Assembly: GCA_018993265.1 (NCBI GenBank)
Contig: JAGKSW010000123.1
Coordinates: 1-64,000, forward strand
DNA: 64,000 bases
Direction: 5' to 3'
Origin: Nostoc sp. TH1S01
GTDB taxonomy: Bacteria > Cyanobacteriota > Cyanobacteriia > Cyanobacteriales > Nostocaceae
Of the stretch, positions 36,321 to 45,624 are shown one piece after another. Both the position numbers and the translations under genes were made by a program. How positions within the stretch are numbered: position 1 is the stretch's first letter; every line of letters starts with the position of its first letter. The notes below the pieces were generated by a model. It saw only the letters and a program-made list of their open reading frames with translations. It was not told the origin of the DNA and made no database searches.

Positions 36321-36495
36321 AGAAGAATTCAGGATTCAGAATCCAGAGCGTGCAGAGTTTCAACCCAGTACTAATTTTGTACATGTTAGGGTCTAAAACT
36401 CAGACTGAATTCTAGCTCCTGGCTCCTAAATTCTGATTTGATGATTACTAATTATTGATTGCTCTTTTCTCTATCTAGCTAAAATCTCTACAAGC

Positions 36496-36528
36496 AGTGC
36501 GGTAATTGAAGACTTCATTTGCCGCACT
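36496..36528 (+). promoter_or_regulatory. Hairpin upstream of hepA
   Basis: AGTGCGG (36496-36502) pairs with CCGCACT (36522-36528). Within it TGAAG and CTTCA form a second, inner stem around a single base. It lies about 70 bases before the hepA ATG and could be a 5' leader structure, an operator dyad or an attenuator. Confidence 0.4.
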
Positions 36529-36600
36529 TCAGCTAGAGTAAGTAATTACAGAGCATCTATAGCAACCTGTAGAAATTAGAAAAATTCCGTTGACAAACTC

Positions 36601-38451
36601 ATGATTTTTCAATCAAACAAAACACTCAAAAATTTATTTAAAGCTAGTACCTTCTGGAAAAACAACCATTTAATATTACGAGAATTCAAATATTTTCGCA
36701 AAGTTGCTATTTTTGCTTTAGTCTTTTCCTTTTTAGCAGCAACATTTGAAGGTTTTAGCATTGGTTTTTTACTTTCGTTCTTGCAAAATTTAACTAATCC
36801 GAATGCTAAACCTATTCAAACTGGTATTGAGTGGTTTGATATTTGGATTCTGGCTGCTAATACTTCGGCTATTAATAGACTGTATCGCATATCCCTGTTG
36901 ATTTTATTGAGTACTTGGCTACGAGCTGGGTTCAATTATTTAGCACAAGTTTATACAGAAACCACCCAACTACATTTAGCCGATCGCCTGCGAAAGCAAA
37001 TATTTGAACAGTTACAAAGTTTGCCATTAAGTTTCTTTGCTAAAACTCGTTCTGGTGAACTGATTAATACCATTACCACAGAAATTGAGCGGATCAAACA
37101 ATGGTTTAGTGGCACAGCTTTTTTGATGACCAGAGGGATAACTGCTTCTGTCTACTTTACTTCCATGTTTTTACTATCATGGCAGCTGACTATTGCTTCT
37201 TTACTGTTATTTACCTTAGCAGGTGTTGGGTTATCAACCCTGAATGCTAAGGTGAGAGAAACGAGTTTTAGTATTTCTATTGCTAACGGACAATTTACCT
37301 CCACAGCTATAGAATTTATTAACGGAATTCGTACAGTCCAAGCATTTTCCACTCAAGATTTTGAAAGGCAAAAATTTTATAATGCTAGTGATAATGTAGT
37401 CAAAACTTGTAAAAAAGTTGTCTTAATTTGGACAACGGTTAAACCTCTAACTGAAAGTATCGCAAGTACAATTCTCATCGGCATGATTATTTTTGCTTTC
37501 ACGAATTTTGTTGTCAATGGTACACTTCAGGTTGCTTCTCTACTCACATTTTTCTTTGTATTATTTCGAGTTGTACCAATTGTGCAAGATTTTTATGGTA
37601 CAAGAGCGCATTTGAATACACTGGCGGGTGCAGCAGATAATATTAAAGATTTAATGAGAACTGACGATAAAACTTACTTACAAAGTGGTAAGTTGCAATT
37701 TGCAGGCTTAAAACATTCTATTGATATTGTTTCTGTAGATTTTGGCTATAATCCCAACTATTTAGTCCTCAACAATATTACTCTTAGCATTGAAAAAGGC
37801 AAAACTACAGCCCTAGTAGGAGCAACAGGCGCTGGTAAAAGTACTTTGATTGATTTAATTCCTAGATTTTATGATCCTACTCAAGGTCATGTGATGATTG
37901 ATGGGGTTGAGATCCAAAAATTTGATATCAATTCATTGCGAAGTAAAATCGCTGTAGTTAGTCAAGATACTTTTATTTTCAACACTTCTGTGTGGAAAAA
38001 TATTGCATATGGTACACCAGGAGCAACAGCAGCCGAAATTCGAGAAGCCGCACGTTTAGCTAATGCACTCGAATTTATTGAAGAAATGCCTGAAGGCTTT
38101 GATACTAAATTAGGAGATAGAGGCGTAAGATTATCTGGAGGACAACGCCAGCGAATTGCGATCGCTCGCGCTTTACTACGTAATCCAGAAATTTTGATTT
38201 TAGATGAAGCCACCAGCGCCTTAGATTCTGTTACCGAACGTTTAATTCAGGAATCTATAGAAAAGCTATCTGTTGGTCGTACAGTAATTGCGATCGCTCA
38301 CAGACTTTCCACGATTGCGAATGCAGACAAAGTAGTCGTACTTGAACAAGGACGCATTGTTGAACAAGGCGGCTATCAAGAATTATTAGAACTCCAAGGC
38401 AAACTGTGGAAATACCACCAAATGCAGTATGAAACAAATCAAGCTGATTAA
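36601..38451 (+). CDS. hepA: HepA, heterocyst envelope polysaccharide ABC exporter
   Basis: A 616-residue half-transporter with N-terminal membrane domain (six helices, about 35-340) and C-terminal ATPase. Walker A is VGATGAGKSTLIDLIPRF, the signature is RLSGGQRQRIAIARAL and Walker B is ILILDEATSALD. The H-loop is IAIAHRLS. I recognise the N-terminal part (FLAATFEGFSIGFLLSFL, then PIQTGIEWFD) as HepA, needed for the envelope polysaccharide layer of heterocysts. In PCC 7120 hepA is induced during heterocyst differentiation. The ATG at 36601 follows a 280-bp leader containing a hairpin and dispersed repeats. Confidence 0.93.
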   Translation: MIFQSNKTLKNLFKASTFWKNNHLILREFKYFRKVAIFALVFSFLAATFEGFSIGFLLSFLQNLTNPNAKPIQTGIEWFDIWILAANTSAINRLYRISLLILLSTWLRAGFNYLAQVYTETTQLHLADRLRKQIFEQLQSLPLSFFAKTRSGELINTITTEIERIKQWFSGTAFLMTRGITASVYFTSMFLLSWQLTIASLLLFTLAGVGLSTLNAKVRETSFSISIANGQFTSTAIEFINGIRTVQAFSTQDFERQKFYNASDNVVKTCKKVVLIWTTVKPLTESIASTILIGMIIFAFTNFVVNGTLQVASLLTFFFVLFRVVPIVQDFYGTRAHLNTLAGAADNIKDLMRTDDKTYLQSGKLQFAGLKHSIDIVSVDFGYNPNYLVLNNITLSIEKGKTTALVGATGAGKSTLIDLIPRFYDPTQGHVMIDGVEIQKFDINSLRSKIAVVSQDTFIFNTSVWKNIAYGTPGATAAEIREAARLANALEFIEEMPEGFDTKLGDRGVRLSGGQRQRIAIARALLRNPEILILDEATSALDSVTERLIQESIEKLSVGRTVIAIAHRLSTIANADKVVVLEQGRIVEQGGYQELLELQGKLWKYHQMQYETNQAD

Positions 38452-38474
38452 ATATATTCAACAGGTTTAATTTT

Positions 38475-39899
38475 ATGCAGAAATTCACTTCGCCAGCTAC
38501 TTTACATAGCTCAAATACTAATAATGTTGCTGATAGTAGTCAGCCCAAAAGAACTTTATTATGTATTACGCACGACCTGCCACCATTAAAAACACCAATT
38601 GCCAACCGAGCTAAGAAACTATTAGAACAATTCCAACAAACTTGGCAATTAAAAGTTTTAACTGGCACTAAAAATGCTGTGCTGAATGAAGACGTTAGCA
38701 TGTATTATGCTAAAACTTGGTATCCCCAAGGTTTAATTGAACTACTCAGCAAGCTGCGACTAGAGAAATTCTTATCATTGCTAATTTGGCCAGAATCAAA
38801 TATTTTTTGGGTAATCCCTGCCATTATTAAAGGCTATCGAATTATCCAAAAACACAAACCTGATGCAATTTTTGTCTTGATGATGCCTTATTCAGCAGGT
38901 TTAGTAGGTATCTGTCTGAAATGGCTAACAGGTTTACCTTTAATCTTAAGCTTAGATGATTCACCAACCTGTACTGATATGCACCCAGATGCGATGAGTT
39001 GGTTACATAATCATTTAGATTACTGGTTAGAAAATTTTTATGTGCGTCAATCTGATGCGATAGTTTATGTTTCGCAATTCAACTTAAATGCTGTTAAAAA
39101 TCGCCAACATTCTAAACAACAATCAAAACTGCATTTAATTCGTTGTGGTGCTGATCCTCAAGATTTTGCTGCTCCTATTTCTACGCCAGTGAACCATAGC
39201 AAATTAGAAATTGTTTATACTGGCGGCATGAATGGCTGGTATCAGTTTTATCATCACAATCACGAAAAAACTTTGCTCAAAAAGTTATACCAAGCTTGGA
39301 TGGAACTCGGCTACTATAAACGAGCCACGATTGATTATAGAAGTTCTAGTCCAGTTTTTGCGGGTCAAGCTATTAAACAAGTATTAGCTCAACATCCTGA
39401 ATGGCAAAAAAACGTACACTTAGCAGTCTACGGAAATAGCTTTCCAGAATTTGTAGTCCAGAGGGTTTTAGAAAATCAAAATTTGACGGATGTCGTCTCT
39501 GTATTTAATAGTTTGCCCCATTTTCAAGCAATTCAATTAGCAAGGCAAGCTGACCTCTTATTCATTACTTTACCCAATCGTCCAGATGGCTCATCTGGGG
39601 GAAGAATTTCCTGTAAAACCTATGAATATCTAATGACAGATCGGCCAATTTTGGCAGCAGTACCGCAAGGCGAAAACTGGGATTATTTACAAGATAAACC
39701 AGGAGTTTGGTTAGTTGAGCCAACTGATACAGAGGCAATGTGCCAAGTCATAGCTACTGTAGCAAAAGCTCAATTTTCTGGAAATCCGTTGAGGTTTGAT
39801 CGCTCCCATCTCCAAGCAGAACTTAGTTATATCAACTTAGTAAAAGATTATCTACAAATTTTTGATGAAGTTTGCTCAAAAACCGTGATTACTAAATAG
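38475..39899 (+). CDS. Glycosyltransferase (GT-B, family 4-like) of the HEP island
   Basis: A 474-residue protein with an N-terminal glycosyltransferase domain (TLLCITHDLPPLKTPIANRAKKLLEQF) and a C-terminal donor-binding half (NRPDGSSGGRISCKTYEYLMTDRPILA). A membrane-associated hydrophobic segment (about 125-160) is present. It starts 23 bases after hepA and is followed after three bases by the next transferase gene, so it belongs to the hepA transcription unit. The sugar specificity is unknown. Confidence 0.78.
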   Translation: MQKFTSPATLHSSNTNNVADSSQPKRTLLCITHDLPPLKTPIANRAKKLLEQFQQTWQLKVLTGTKNAVLNEDVSMYYAKTWYPQGLIELLSKLRLEKFLSLLIWPESNIFWVIPAIIKGYRIIQKHKPDAIFVLMMPYSAGLVGICLKWLTGLPLILSLDDSPTCTDMHPDAMSWLHNHLDYWLENFYVRQSDAIVYVSQFNLNAVKNRQHSKQQSKLHLIRCGADPQDFAAPISTPVNHSKLEIVYTGGMNGWYQFYHHNHEKTLLKKLYQAWMELGYYKRATIDYRSSSPVFAGQAIKQVLAQHPEWQKNVHLAVYGNSFPEFVVQRVLENQNLTDVVSVFNSLPHFQAIQLARQADLLFITLPNRPDGSSGGRISCKTYEYLMTDRPILAAVPQGENWDYLQDKPGVWLVEPTDTEAMCQVIATVAKAQFSGNPLRFDRSHLQAELSYINLVKDYLQIFDEVCSKTVITK

Positions 39900-39902
39900 A
39901 TT

Positions 39903-41072
39903 ATGAAAGTTATTTTAAGTTGTAACACCCCATTAGGGACAGGTGGACAGGGAGCTTGTTTAGCAAATGCTGCTCTTGGTTTACAAGAACTAGGTGATTT
40001 AACTGTATTTTGTTCTGGTGAAGAAAAACCACAAACGAGTTTTTCAGTTTATCCTTTAGGACATTCTCAATGGAGTCATAGATTATTAGCTACTCCTGTA
40101 TTACGTCGTCGTAATGATTTAGCTGTACTCTTAAGCGATTTATATTTTGATAATCAGGTAAGTAAACACCTGAAATCACAAGAATGTGACTTAATTATGG
40201 GGGTGGCTGGTCAAACTAATTTAGGCTTTAAAGCAGCTAAACAAAAAGGTGCAAAAGCTTGGCTTTATTGCCTGAATAATTATCTTCCATTTATGCAGCA
40301 ACAAATTCAGCAAGAGATAAAATCTTTGTCTGATCCGACTGTAGCAACCATGAATCCAATAATGCTGCACCGATTTTCTCAGGAATGTCAGCAAGCGGAT
40401 TTAATTGTTGTGCTTTCAAAGGTGGCAAAACAAACATTTGTTGATGCTGGTTTTGCCTCAGAAAAAGTTGCTGTTTTAACACCTTTCGTAGATACGAATA
40501 GATTTCATCCTACGCCTAAACGAGATGAAGTATTTCGTGTACTTTATGTCGGTACAATTGAGCCGCGTAAGGGTGTACCCTATTTAGTAAATGCTTTCCT
40601 CAAGGCTGATATTCCTAATTCTGAATTGTTAATAGTTGGGGGTACTTCTACCCGCGCCTTGCGGATATTCATGGAAAATACTCTCAGCCAAAATTCTCAT
40701 ATCAAACAAGAGTTTTGGAATTTTAATCAGACAGATCCTAGAGAAGTTTTTGGTAAATGCTCAGTCTTAGTTTTACCTTCTGTAGAAGATGGTTTTGGCT
40801 TGGTAGCTTTAGAAGCAATGGCTTGTGGCTTGCCTGTCATTGTGACATCTCAATGCGGCGCTGCTGATGTTGTAGAAGATGGCATAAATGGTTTTGTCAT
40901 TCCTCCACGAGATATTCCAACTTTGACAGAGAAACTCCAATTTTTGGCAGAAAATCAAGCTATCTGTGCAGAAATGGGTAAAGCCGCCAGAACCACCGCA
41001 GAACAACAAACTCAAGCGCGTTACCAACAAGAATTCCACCAAATCTTTATGCACCAAGGATTACTTAACTAA
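39903..41072 (+). CDS. Glycosyltransferase family 4 protein
   Basis: A 389-residue GT-B transferase. Visible motifs are the opening KVILSCNTPLGTGGQGACLA, the central VLYVGTIEPRKGVPYLVNAF and the donor-binding SVEDGFGLVALEAMACGLPV. It begins three bases after the preceding stop codon, indicating tight coupling in translation. It is cytosolic or peripheral, acting on lipid-linked intermediates by inference. Confidence 0.85.
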   Translation: MKVILSCNTPLGTGGQGACLANAALGLQELGDLTVFCSGEEKPQTSFSVYPLGHSQWSHRLLATPVLRRRNDLAVLLSDLYFDNQVSKHLKSQECDLIMGVAGQTNLGFKAAKQKGAKAWLYCLNNYLPFMQQQIQQEIKSLSDPTVATMNPIMLHRFSQECQQADLIVVLSKVAKQTFVDAGFASEKVAVLTPFVDTNRFHPTPKRDEVFRVLYVGTIEPRKGVPYLVNAFLKADIPNSELLIVGGTSTRALRIFMENTLSQNSHIKQEFWNFNQTDPREVFGKCSVLVLPSVEDGFGLVALEAMACGLPVIVTSQCGAADVVEDGINGFVIPPRDIPTLTEKLQFLAENQAICAEMGKAARTTAEQQTQARYQQEFHQIFMHQGLLN

Positions 41073-41090
41073 CTTTGATTTTTTATTTCT

Positions 41091-42263
41091 ATGCAAGTAA
41101 TTGAACCAAGGATGATTTATCACTGCACTAACACGAACGTTAACGGCGGCGGCGGTATTGAAACTTACGTGGCTTCTTTAGCACTTTCGCAAATATCAGC
41201 AGCTACCGATATCTCCATAAAAGAGGCTGTGCATCAACGCATCCTTAAGTCTATTAAGACAGAGAATCAAAAGCGGTTCAAATTACTGCACATTCACGAC
41301 CCAGAATTTTTAGCAGAATTGCGCGAAGAATGTCCAGCAATATTTACTCTACACAATCACTGTAGTTATTGTCCGAGTGGGACAAAATATTTAGCAGACC
41401 GAGGCAAAATTTGCGATCGCATCATTAATCCTTTGGGGTGCGTTTGGGGTCATGTCGTAGATGGTTGTGGTAGTCGCAGACCAAAAAAAATTTTAGGTAA
41501 TTGGTGGAATGCTTACAATCCGCTAACTAACCTCAAAAAGCTCAGAATTCCGGTAATTGCTAACAGTGAATACGTACGTCAGCAAATTATTCATGCTGGT
41601 ATAGCACCAGAGCGAGTAATGGCGCTGCGCTGTGGTGTGCAATTACCTAAAGTAACTCCCGAACCTTTGACTCGGACAATTTATCAAGATCAGCGAATTT
41701 TGTTTGCTGGTCGCATTGTTCCCGATAAAGGTTTAGAGTGGCTACTCAAAGCTTTAACCAAAACTGAGCGACACATTCATTTAGATATCGCTGGTGATGG
41801 TTGGAATCGACCCAACATGGAAAAATTAGCTGATGATTTGGGTTTAAGCGATCGCATCACTTGGCATGGTTGGTGTACCTCTGAGCAATTAGAAACTCTG
41901 TATCAACAGTGCTTGGCGGTGATTTTTCCCAGTCTGTGGCCGGAACCTGCTGGTCTTGTTACCTTAGAAGCTTATGCACGTTATCGACCTGTAATTGCTA
42001 GTGCTGTTGGAGGAATTCCGGAACATGTCCAAGATGGCAAAACAGGAATTTTGGTTTCAGCTAATAATGTTGCACAATTAGCGGCGGCAATTAATGAATT
42101 AGCTACCAATTATGCCAAAGCTAAATTAATGGGTGAAACAGGCCAAGCTTGGTATCAACAAGAATTTACTATTGATGTTCATGTTCAGCGGTTAACAAAA
42201 ATTTATGACAAAACTATCGCTGAATTTCATGATAGAACTAACGAGTTAAATTTATGCCAATAA
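41091..42263 (+). CDS. Glycosyltransferase family 4 protein
   Basis: A 390-residue GT-B transferase. The acceptor half has an unusual glycine run and Cys-rich stretch (NVNGGGGIETYVASL and HNHCSYCPSGTKYL). The donor half has ILFAGRIVPDKGLEWLLKAL and WPEPAGLVTLEAYARYRPVI, the E-x7-E motif. Five cysteines around residues 95-140 may bind a metal. It overlaps the next gene by ten bases. Confidence 0.85.
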   Translation: MQVIEPRMIYHCTNTNVNGGGGIETYVASLALSQISAATDISIKEAVHQRILKSIKTENQKRFKLLHIHDPEFLAELREECPAIFTLHNHCSYCPSGTKYLADRGKICDRIINPLGCVWGHVVDGCGSRRPKKILGNWWNAYNPLTNLKKLRIPVIANSEYVRQQIIHAGIAPERVMALRCGVQLPKVTPEPLTRTIYQDQRILFAGRIVPDKGLEWLLKALTKTERHIHLDIAGDGWNRPNMEKLADDLGLSDRITWHGWCTSEQLETLYQQCLAVIFPSLWPEPAGLVTLEAYARYRPVIASAVGGIPEHVQDGKTGILVSANNVAQLAAAINELATNYAKAKLMGETGQAWYQQEFTIDVHVQRLTKIYDKTIAEFHDRTNELNLCQ

Positions 42264-43252
42264 ATTTAAATTTACCTGAACCACTTGTGAGTGTGGTTAT
42301 CCCTACTTATAATCGACCCGATTATCTCAAGCAGGCGATCGCTAGCGCAGTTAACCAAACTTATCAAAATATTGAAATTATTGTTTCTGATAATTGTAGT
42401 GATGAAAATCCCCAAGCAATTATCGAATCTTTTCACGACGACCGCATTAGATTTTGGCGACATCCAGAAAATGTTGGTATGTTAGCTAATCAAATGCACG
42501 CTTTTAAAATGGCACGCGGTCGATATGTTGCCAGTCTCCACGATGATGATATCTGGAATCAGGAATTTTTAGCCAAACTCGTTCCACCTTTAGAAGCAAA
42601 TTCTAATTTAATTTTGGCATTTTGTGACCAATATATTATCGATGGTAATGGCAACATTAATGAAATTGGTACTGAAGAAAATACACGCGGTTTCCAGCGA
42701 GATATATTAGCACCAGGCATTCATAAATCTTTCACAAAAATTGGTTTAATTGATAAAAGTATTGCCACCGCAGCCTCTTGTGTAATTCGGAATCATCTCA
42801 TTGATTGGGATAGTATTCCCCAAGAAGTAGGCGGAATGTGGGATTTATATTTAACCTATCTCTGCTGTATATCTGGTTATCATGCTTATTATGAACCTAC
42901 AAGATTAACTTACTATCGTGGTCACGCCCAAACTGACACGATGCTCAGTGGTAGTAGAAATGCTCAAGCTAAAATTCGCAAAGCCAAGAGCGAAATTTTT
43001 TGCTACAAAACCTTTATGGAAGATAGCAGACTACAAGAATTTTATGAGTATTTCCAAACCAAATGGTTAGAAGCGCATACAACTTTAGGGATTGGTTTAA
43101 TGCGGAATCAGCAAATAACAGCAGCCCGTCCTTATTTATTACAAGCACTCAAAAAACAAAAATTGAATTTTAGAACTTTAGTAGCACTGACACTCAGTTT
43201 TACTCCGCAGCCATTAGCTAATCAATTGCTAAGAGTCAGTAGGTCAGCGTGA
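42254..43252 (+). CDS. Glycosyltransferase family 2 protein
   Basis: A 332-residue GT-A transferase. Motifs are LVSVVIPTYNRPDYLKQAI, IIVSDNCSDENPQ and the metal-binding ASLHDDDIWNQEF. The start overlaps the end of the upstream gene by ten bases, typical of translational coupling. The C-terminal helix-rich region (about 240-330) may set acceptor choice. Confidence 0.87.
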   Translation: MPINLNLPEPLVSVVIPTYNRPDYLKQAIASAVNQTYQNIEIIVSDNCSDENPQAIIESFHDDRIRFWRHPENVGMLANQMHAFKMARGRYVASLHDDDIWNQEFLAKLVPPLEANSNLILAFCDQYIIDGNGNINEIGTEENTRGFQRDILAPGIHKSFTKIGLIDKSIATAASCVIRNHLIDWDSIPQEVGGMWDLYLTYLCCISGYHAYYEPTRLTYYRGHAQTDTMLSGSRNAQAKIRKAKSEIFCYKTFMEDSRLQEFYEYFQTKWLEAHTTLGIGLMRNQQITAARPYLLQALKKQKLNFRTLVALTLSFTPQPLANQLLRVSRSA

Positions 43253-43508
43253 ATATTTATGGCAAAGGCAGAAGGTGAGAACTTTTAGTTATTTATTGCA
43301 TTCGTAGCAGATGGTGTATCGAATTACAGCGATTTTCAGGTAAATAAACCACATTTTTAAATCTCACGCAAAGACGCAAAGGAAGAAAGGAAGAAAACAA
43401 GAAGGGTGTGGTACAAATACATTAAAACTGCTGTAAGTTAAGAAAAATAATAGATAAATCATTCTTCATTCCTGCCTTTTTTATTCAAATTTATACTTAT
43501 TAAAACCA

Positions 43509-44711
43509 ATGAAACTTTGCATTGTTACCCACAAAATTAAAAAAGGTGATGGACAAGGAAGAGTCAATTATGAAGTTGCTCAAGAAGCAATTCGTCGTGG
43601 TCATCACTTAATATTATTAGCCAGCGAAGTTGCACCAGAAATTGAACAAAATAATAAAGTTAATTGGATTCCCATTTCTGTTCAAGGCTATCCTAGTGAG
43701 TTTATTCGTAATGTGATTTTTGCTCATAAAAGTGCAGCTTGGCTACAAAAAAATCGCTCTCAAATCGATTTATTAAAAATAAATGGCGCAATTACAAAAG
43801 TTGCGGCTGATGTGAATGCTGTGCATTTTGTGCATAGTTCTTGGTTGCGATCGCCTGTACATATTTCTCGCGTTCGCCCTGATGCTTACGGTTTTTACCA
43901 GTGGCTATACACTGCCTTAAATGCCCGTTGGGAAAAACAAGCCTTTCAACGCGCTAAAGTAGTTGTCGCCGTTTCCGAGAAAGTTGCCCAAGAACTAATT
44001 AATATTGGCGTACCGCGCGATCGCATCCGGGTAATTGTCAATGGTGTGGATTTGCACGAGTTTACCCCCGGTGTTGCCTGTCGCCAAAAATTAAACTTAC
44101 CAGAGAATGTAAATTTAGGATTATTTGCCGGAGATATCCGTACACCACGGAAGAATTTAGATAGCGTTCTCTACGCCTTGGTGAAAGTTCCTAATTTACA
44201 CCTAGCAGTGGTCGGGAGTACTGATGGTAGCCCCTTTCCGCAGTTAGCCGCCGATTTAGGAATTAGCGAACGGGTACATTTTCTCGGCTATCGCCGTGAT
44301 ATCCCCGAAATCATGCGGGCAGTGGATTTATTTGTCTTTCCTTCCCGTTATGAAGCTTGCACCTTGGTCTTGTTAGAAGCCCTCGCCTCTGGGTTGCCTG
44401 TAATTACCGCCACAGCTACCGGTGGGGCAGAGTTAGTCACACCTGAGTGTGGCATTGTTTTACCAGACTCAGACAATGTTGATGCCTTAGCTGCTGCTTT
44501 ATCGTCTTTAGTAAGCGATCGCACCCTGATGCAACAAATGGGTCAAGCCGCCCGCGCCGTTGCTGAACAATACAGTTGGTCAACTATGGCTCAAACCTAT
44601 ATGGATCTATTTGAGGAGTTACAAAATAATGAAGAACACAGTTCTCATCCCGACCTATCGCCGTCCTCTAGATCTATCTCGCTGCCTTTTGGCACTGCAA
44701 GCGCAAACTAA
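43509..44711 (+). CDS. Glycosyltransferase family 4 protein, long overlap with next gene
   Basis: A 400-residue GT-B transferase: MKLCIVTHKIKKGDGQGRVNYE at the start, GLFAGDIRTPRKNLDSVLYAL in the centre and the donor motif YEACTLVLLEALASGLPVI. The conserved part ends near LFEELQ. The last 25 or so residues (NNEEHSSHPDLSPSSRSIS...) are low-complexity and read through the start of the next gene for 83 bases. An earlier stop may have been lost by frameshift. Confidence 0.83.
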   Translation: MKLCIVTHKIKKGDGQGRVNYEVAQEAIRRGHHLILLASEVAPEIEQNNKVNWIPISVQGYPSEFIRNVIFAHKSAAWLQKNRSQIDLLKINGAITKVAADVNAVHFVHSSWLRSPVHISRVRPDAYGFYQWLYTALNARWEKQAFQRAKVVVAVSEKVAQELINIGVPRDRIRVIVNGVDLHEFTPGVACRQKLNLPENVNLGLFAGDIRTPRKNLDSVLYALVKVPNLHLAVVGSTDGSPFPQLAADLGISERVHFLGYRRDIPEIMRAVDLFVFPSRYEACTLVLLEALASGLPVITATATGGAELVTPECGIVLPDSDNVDALAAALSSLVSDRTLMQQMGQAARAVAEQYSWSTMAQTYMDLFEELQNNEEHSSHPDLSPSSRSISLPFGTASAN

Positions 44712-45591
44712 ACCAGTCGATCAAGTGATCGTCGTTGTCCGAGATACGGATACGCAAACTTGGCAATTTCTCCAAGCCTTTCCAGCACATCATTTGCCTT
44801 TACAAACTGTCACCGTTACTCTACCAGGAGTAGTTGCCGCCCTCAACACTGGACTCGCAGCAGTTGAGGGAGATGTTGTATCTATTACTGATGATGATGC
44901 GGCACCTCGTCCTGATTGGTTAGAGCGAATTAACGCTCACTTTCTCGCGGATAGTCAAGTTGGCGGTGTTGGCGGGCGTGATTGGATACATCACGGTCAT
45001 AAACTCGAAGACGACTCTCGCGCTGTAGTTGGGCAGTTGCAGTGGTTTGGGCGCATCATTGGCAACCATCACCTCGGAGTTGGGGAACCACGCCCTGTTG
45101 ATGTTCTCAAAGGTGTGAACATGAGTTTTCGCACTCAGGCGATCGCTAATCTCCGGTTTGACGAGCGGATGCGAGGTACAGGCGCACAAGTACATTTTGA
45201 AATGGCGTTTACTCTCGCCTTAAAACGTGCGGGTTGGCAGATGATTTACGACCCGCAAGTTGCAGTTGACCACTATCCCGCACAGCGATTTGATGAAGAC
45301 CAACGTAATAACTTTAATGCGATTGCTCAAATTAACTTAGTCCATAACGAAACCCTAGTTTTACTAGAACATTTATCACCCCTACGTCGCATCATCTTCT
45401 TGCTGTGGGCAATTTTCATTGGCACGAGAGACTGTTTCGGCTGCATCCAATGGCTAAGATTTTTCCCCAGCCAAGGCCGACTCGCCACTCGCAAATTGTT
45501 AGCTTCATGGCGCGGTCGCTGGCAAGGATGGCAGACATGGCAAAGTCATGCCAACTTGACAATACAAAACTCAAAACTGAGTGTTTCCTAA
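44629..45591 (+). CDS. Glycosyltransferase family 2 protein
   Basis: A 320-residue GT-A transferase starting MKNTVLIPTYRRPLDLSRCL, which fits the family start exactly. The acidic metal site is SITDDDAAPRPDWLERI; a conserved GVNMSFR follows. The upstream in-frame TTG at 44560 is not used in my reading because its extra residues lie in the upstream gene and lack similarity. The start lies inside the preceding coding region. Confidence 0.87.
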   Translation: MKNTVLIPTYRRPLDLSRCLLALQAQTKPVDQVIVVVRDTDTQTWQFLQAFPAHHLPLQTVTVTLPGVVAALNTGLAAVEGDVVSITDDDAAPRPDWLERINAHFLADSQVGGVGGRDWIHHGHKLEDDSRAVVGQLQWFGRIIGNHHLGVGEPRPVDVLKGVNMSFRTQAIANLRFDERMRGTGAQVHFEMAFTLALKRAGWQMIYDPQVAVDHYPAQRFDEDQRNNFNAIAQINLVHNETLVLLEHLSPLRRIIFLLWAIFIGTRDCFGCIQWLRFFPSQGRLATRKLLASWRGRWQGWQTWQSHANLTIQNSKLSVS

Positions 45592-45624
45592 TCACTAATG
45601 ACCAATGACAAATGACAAATTGGC

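Noticed and set aside
36368-36382. GTA...TAC dyad upstream of hepA resembling an NtcA site
   Set aside because: The spacing between GTA and TAC is nine bases, whereas NtcA sites have eight, and no suitable -10 box follows.
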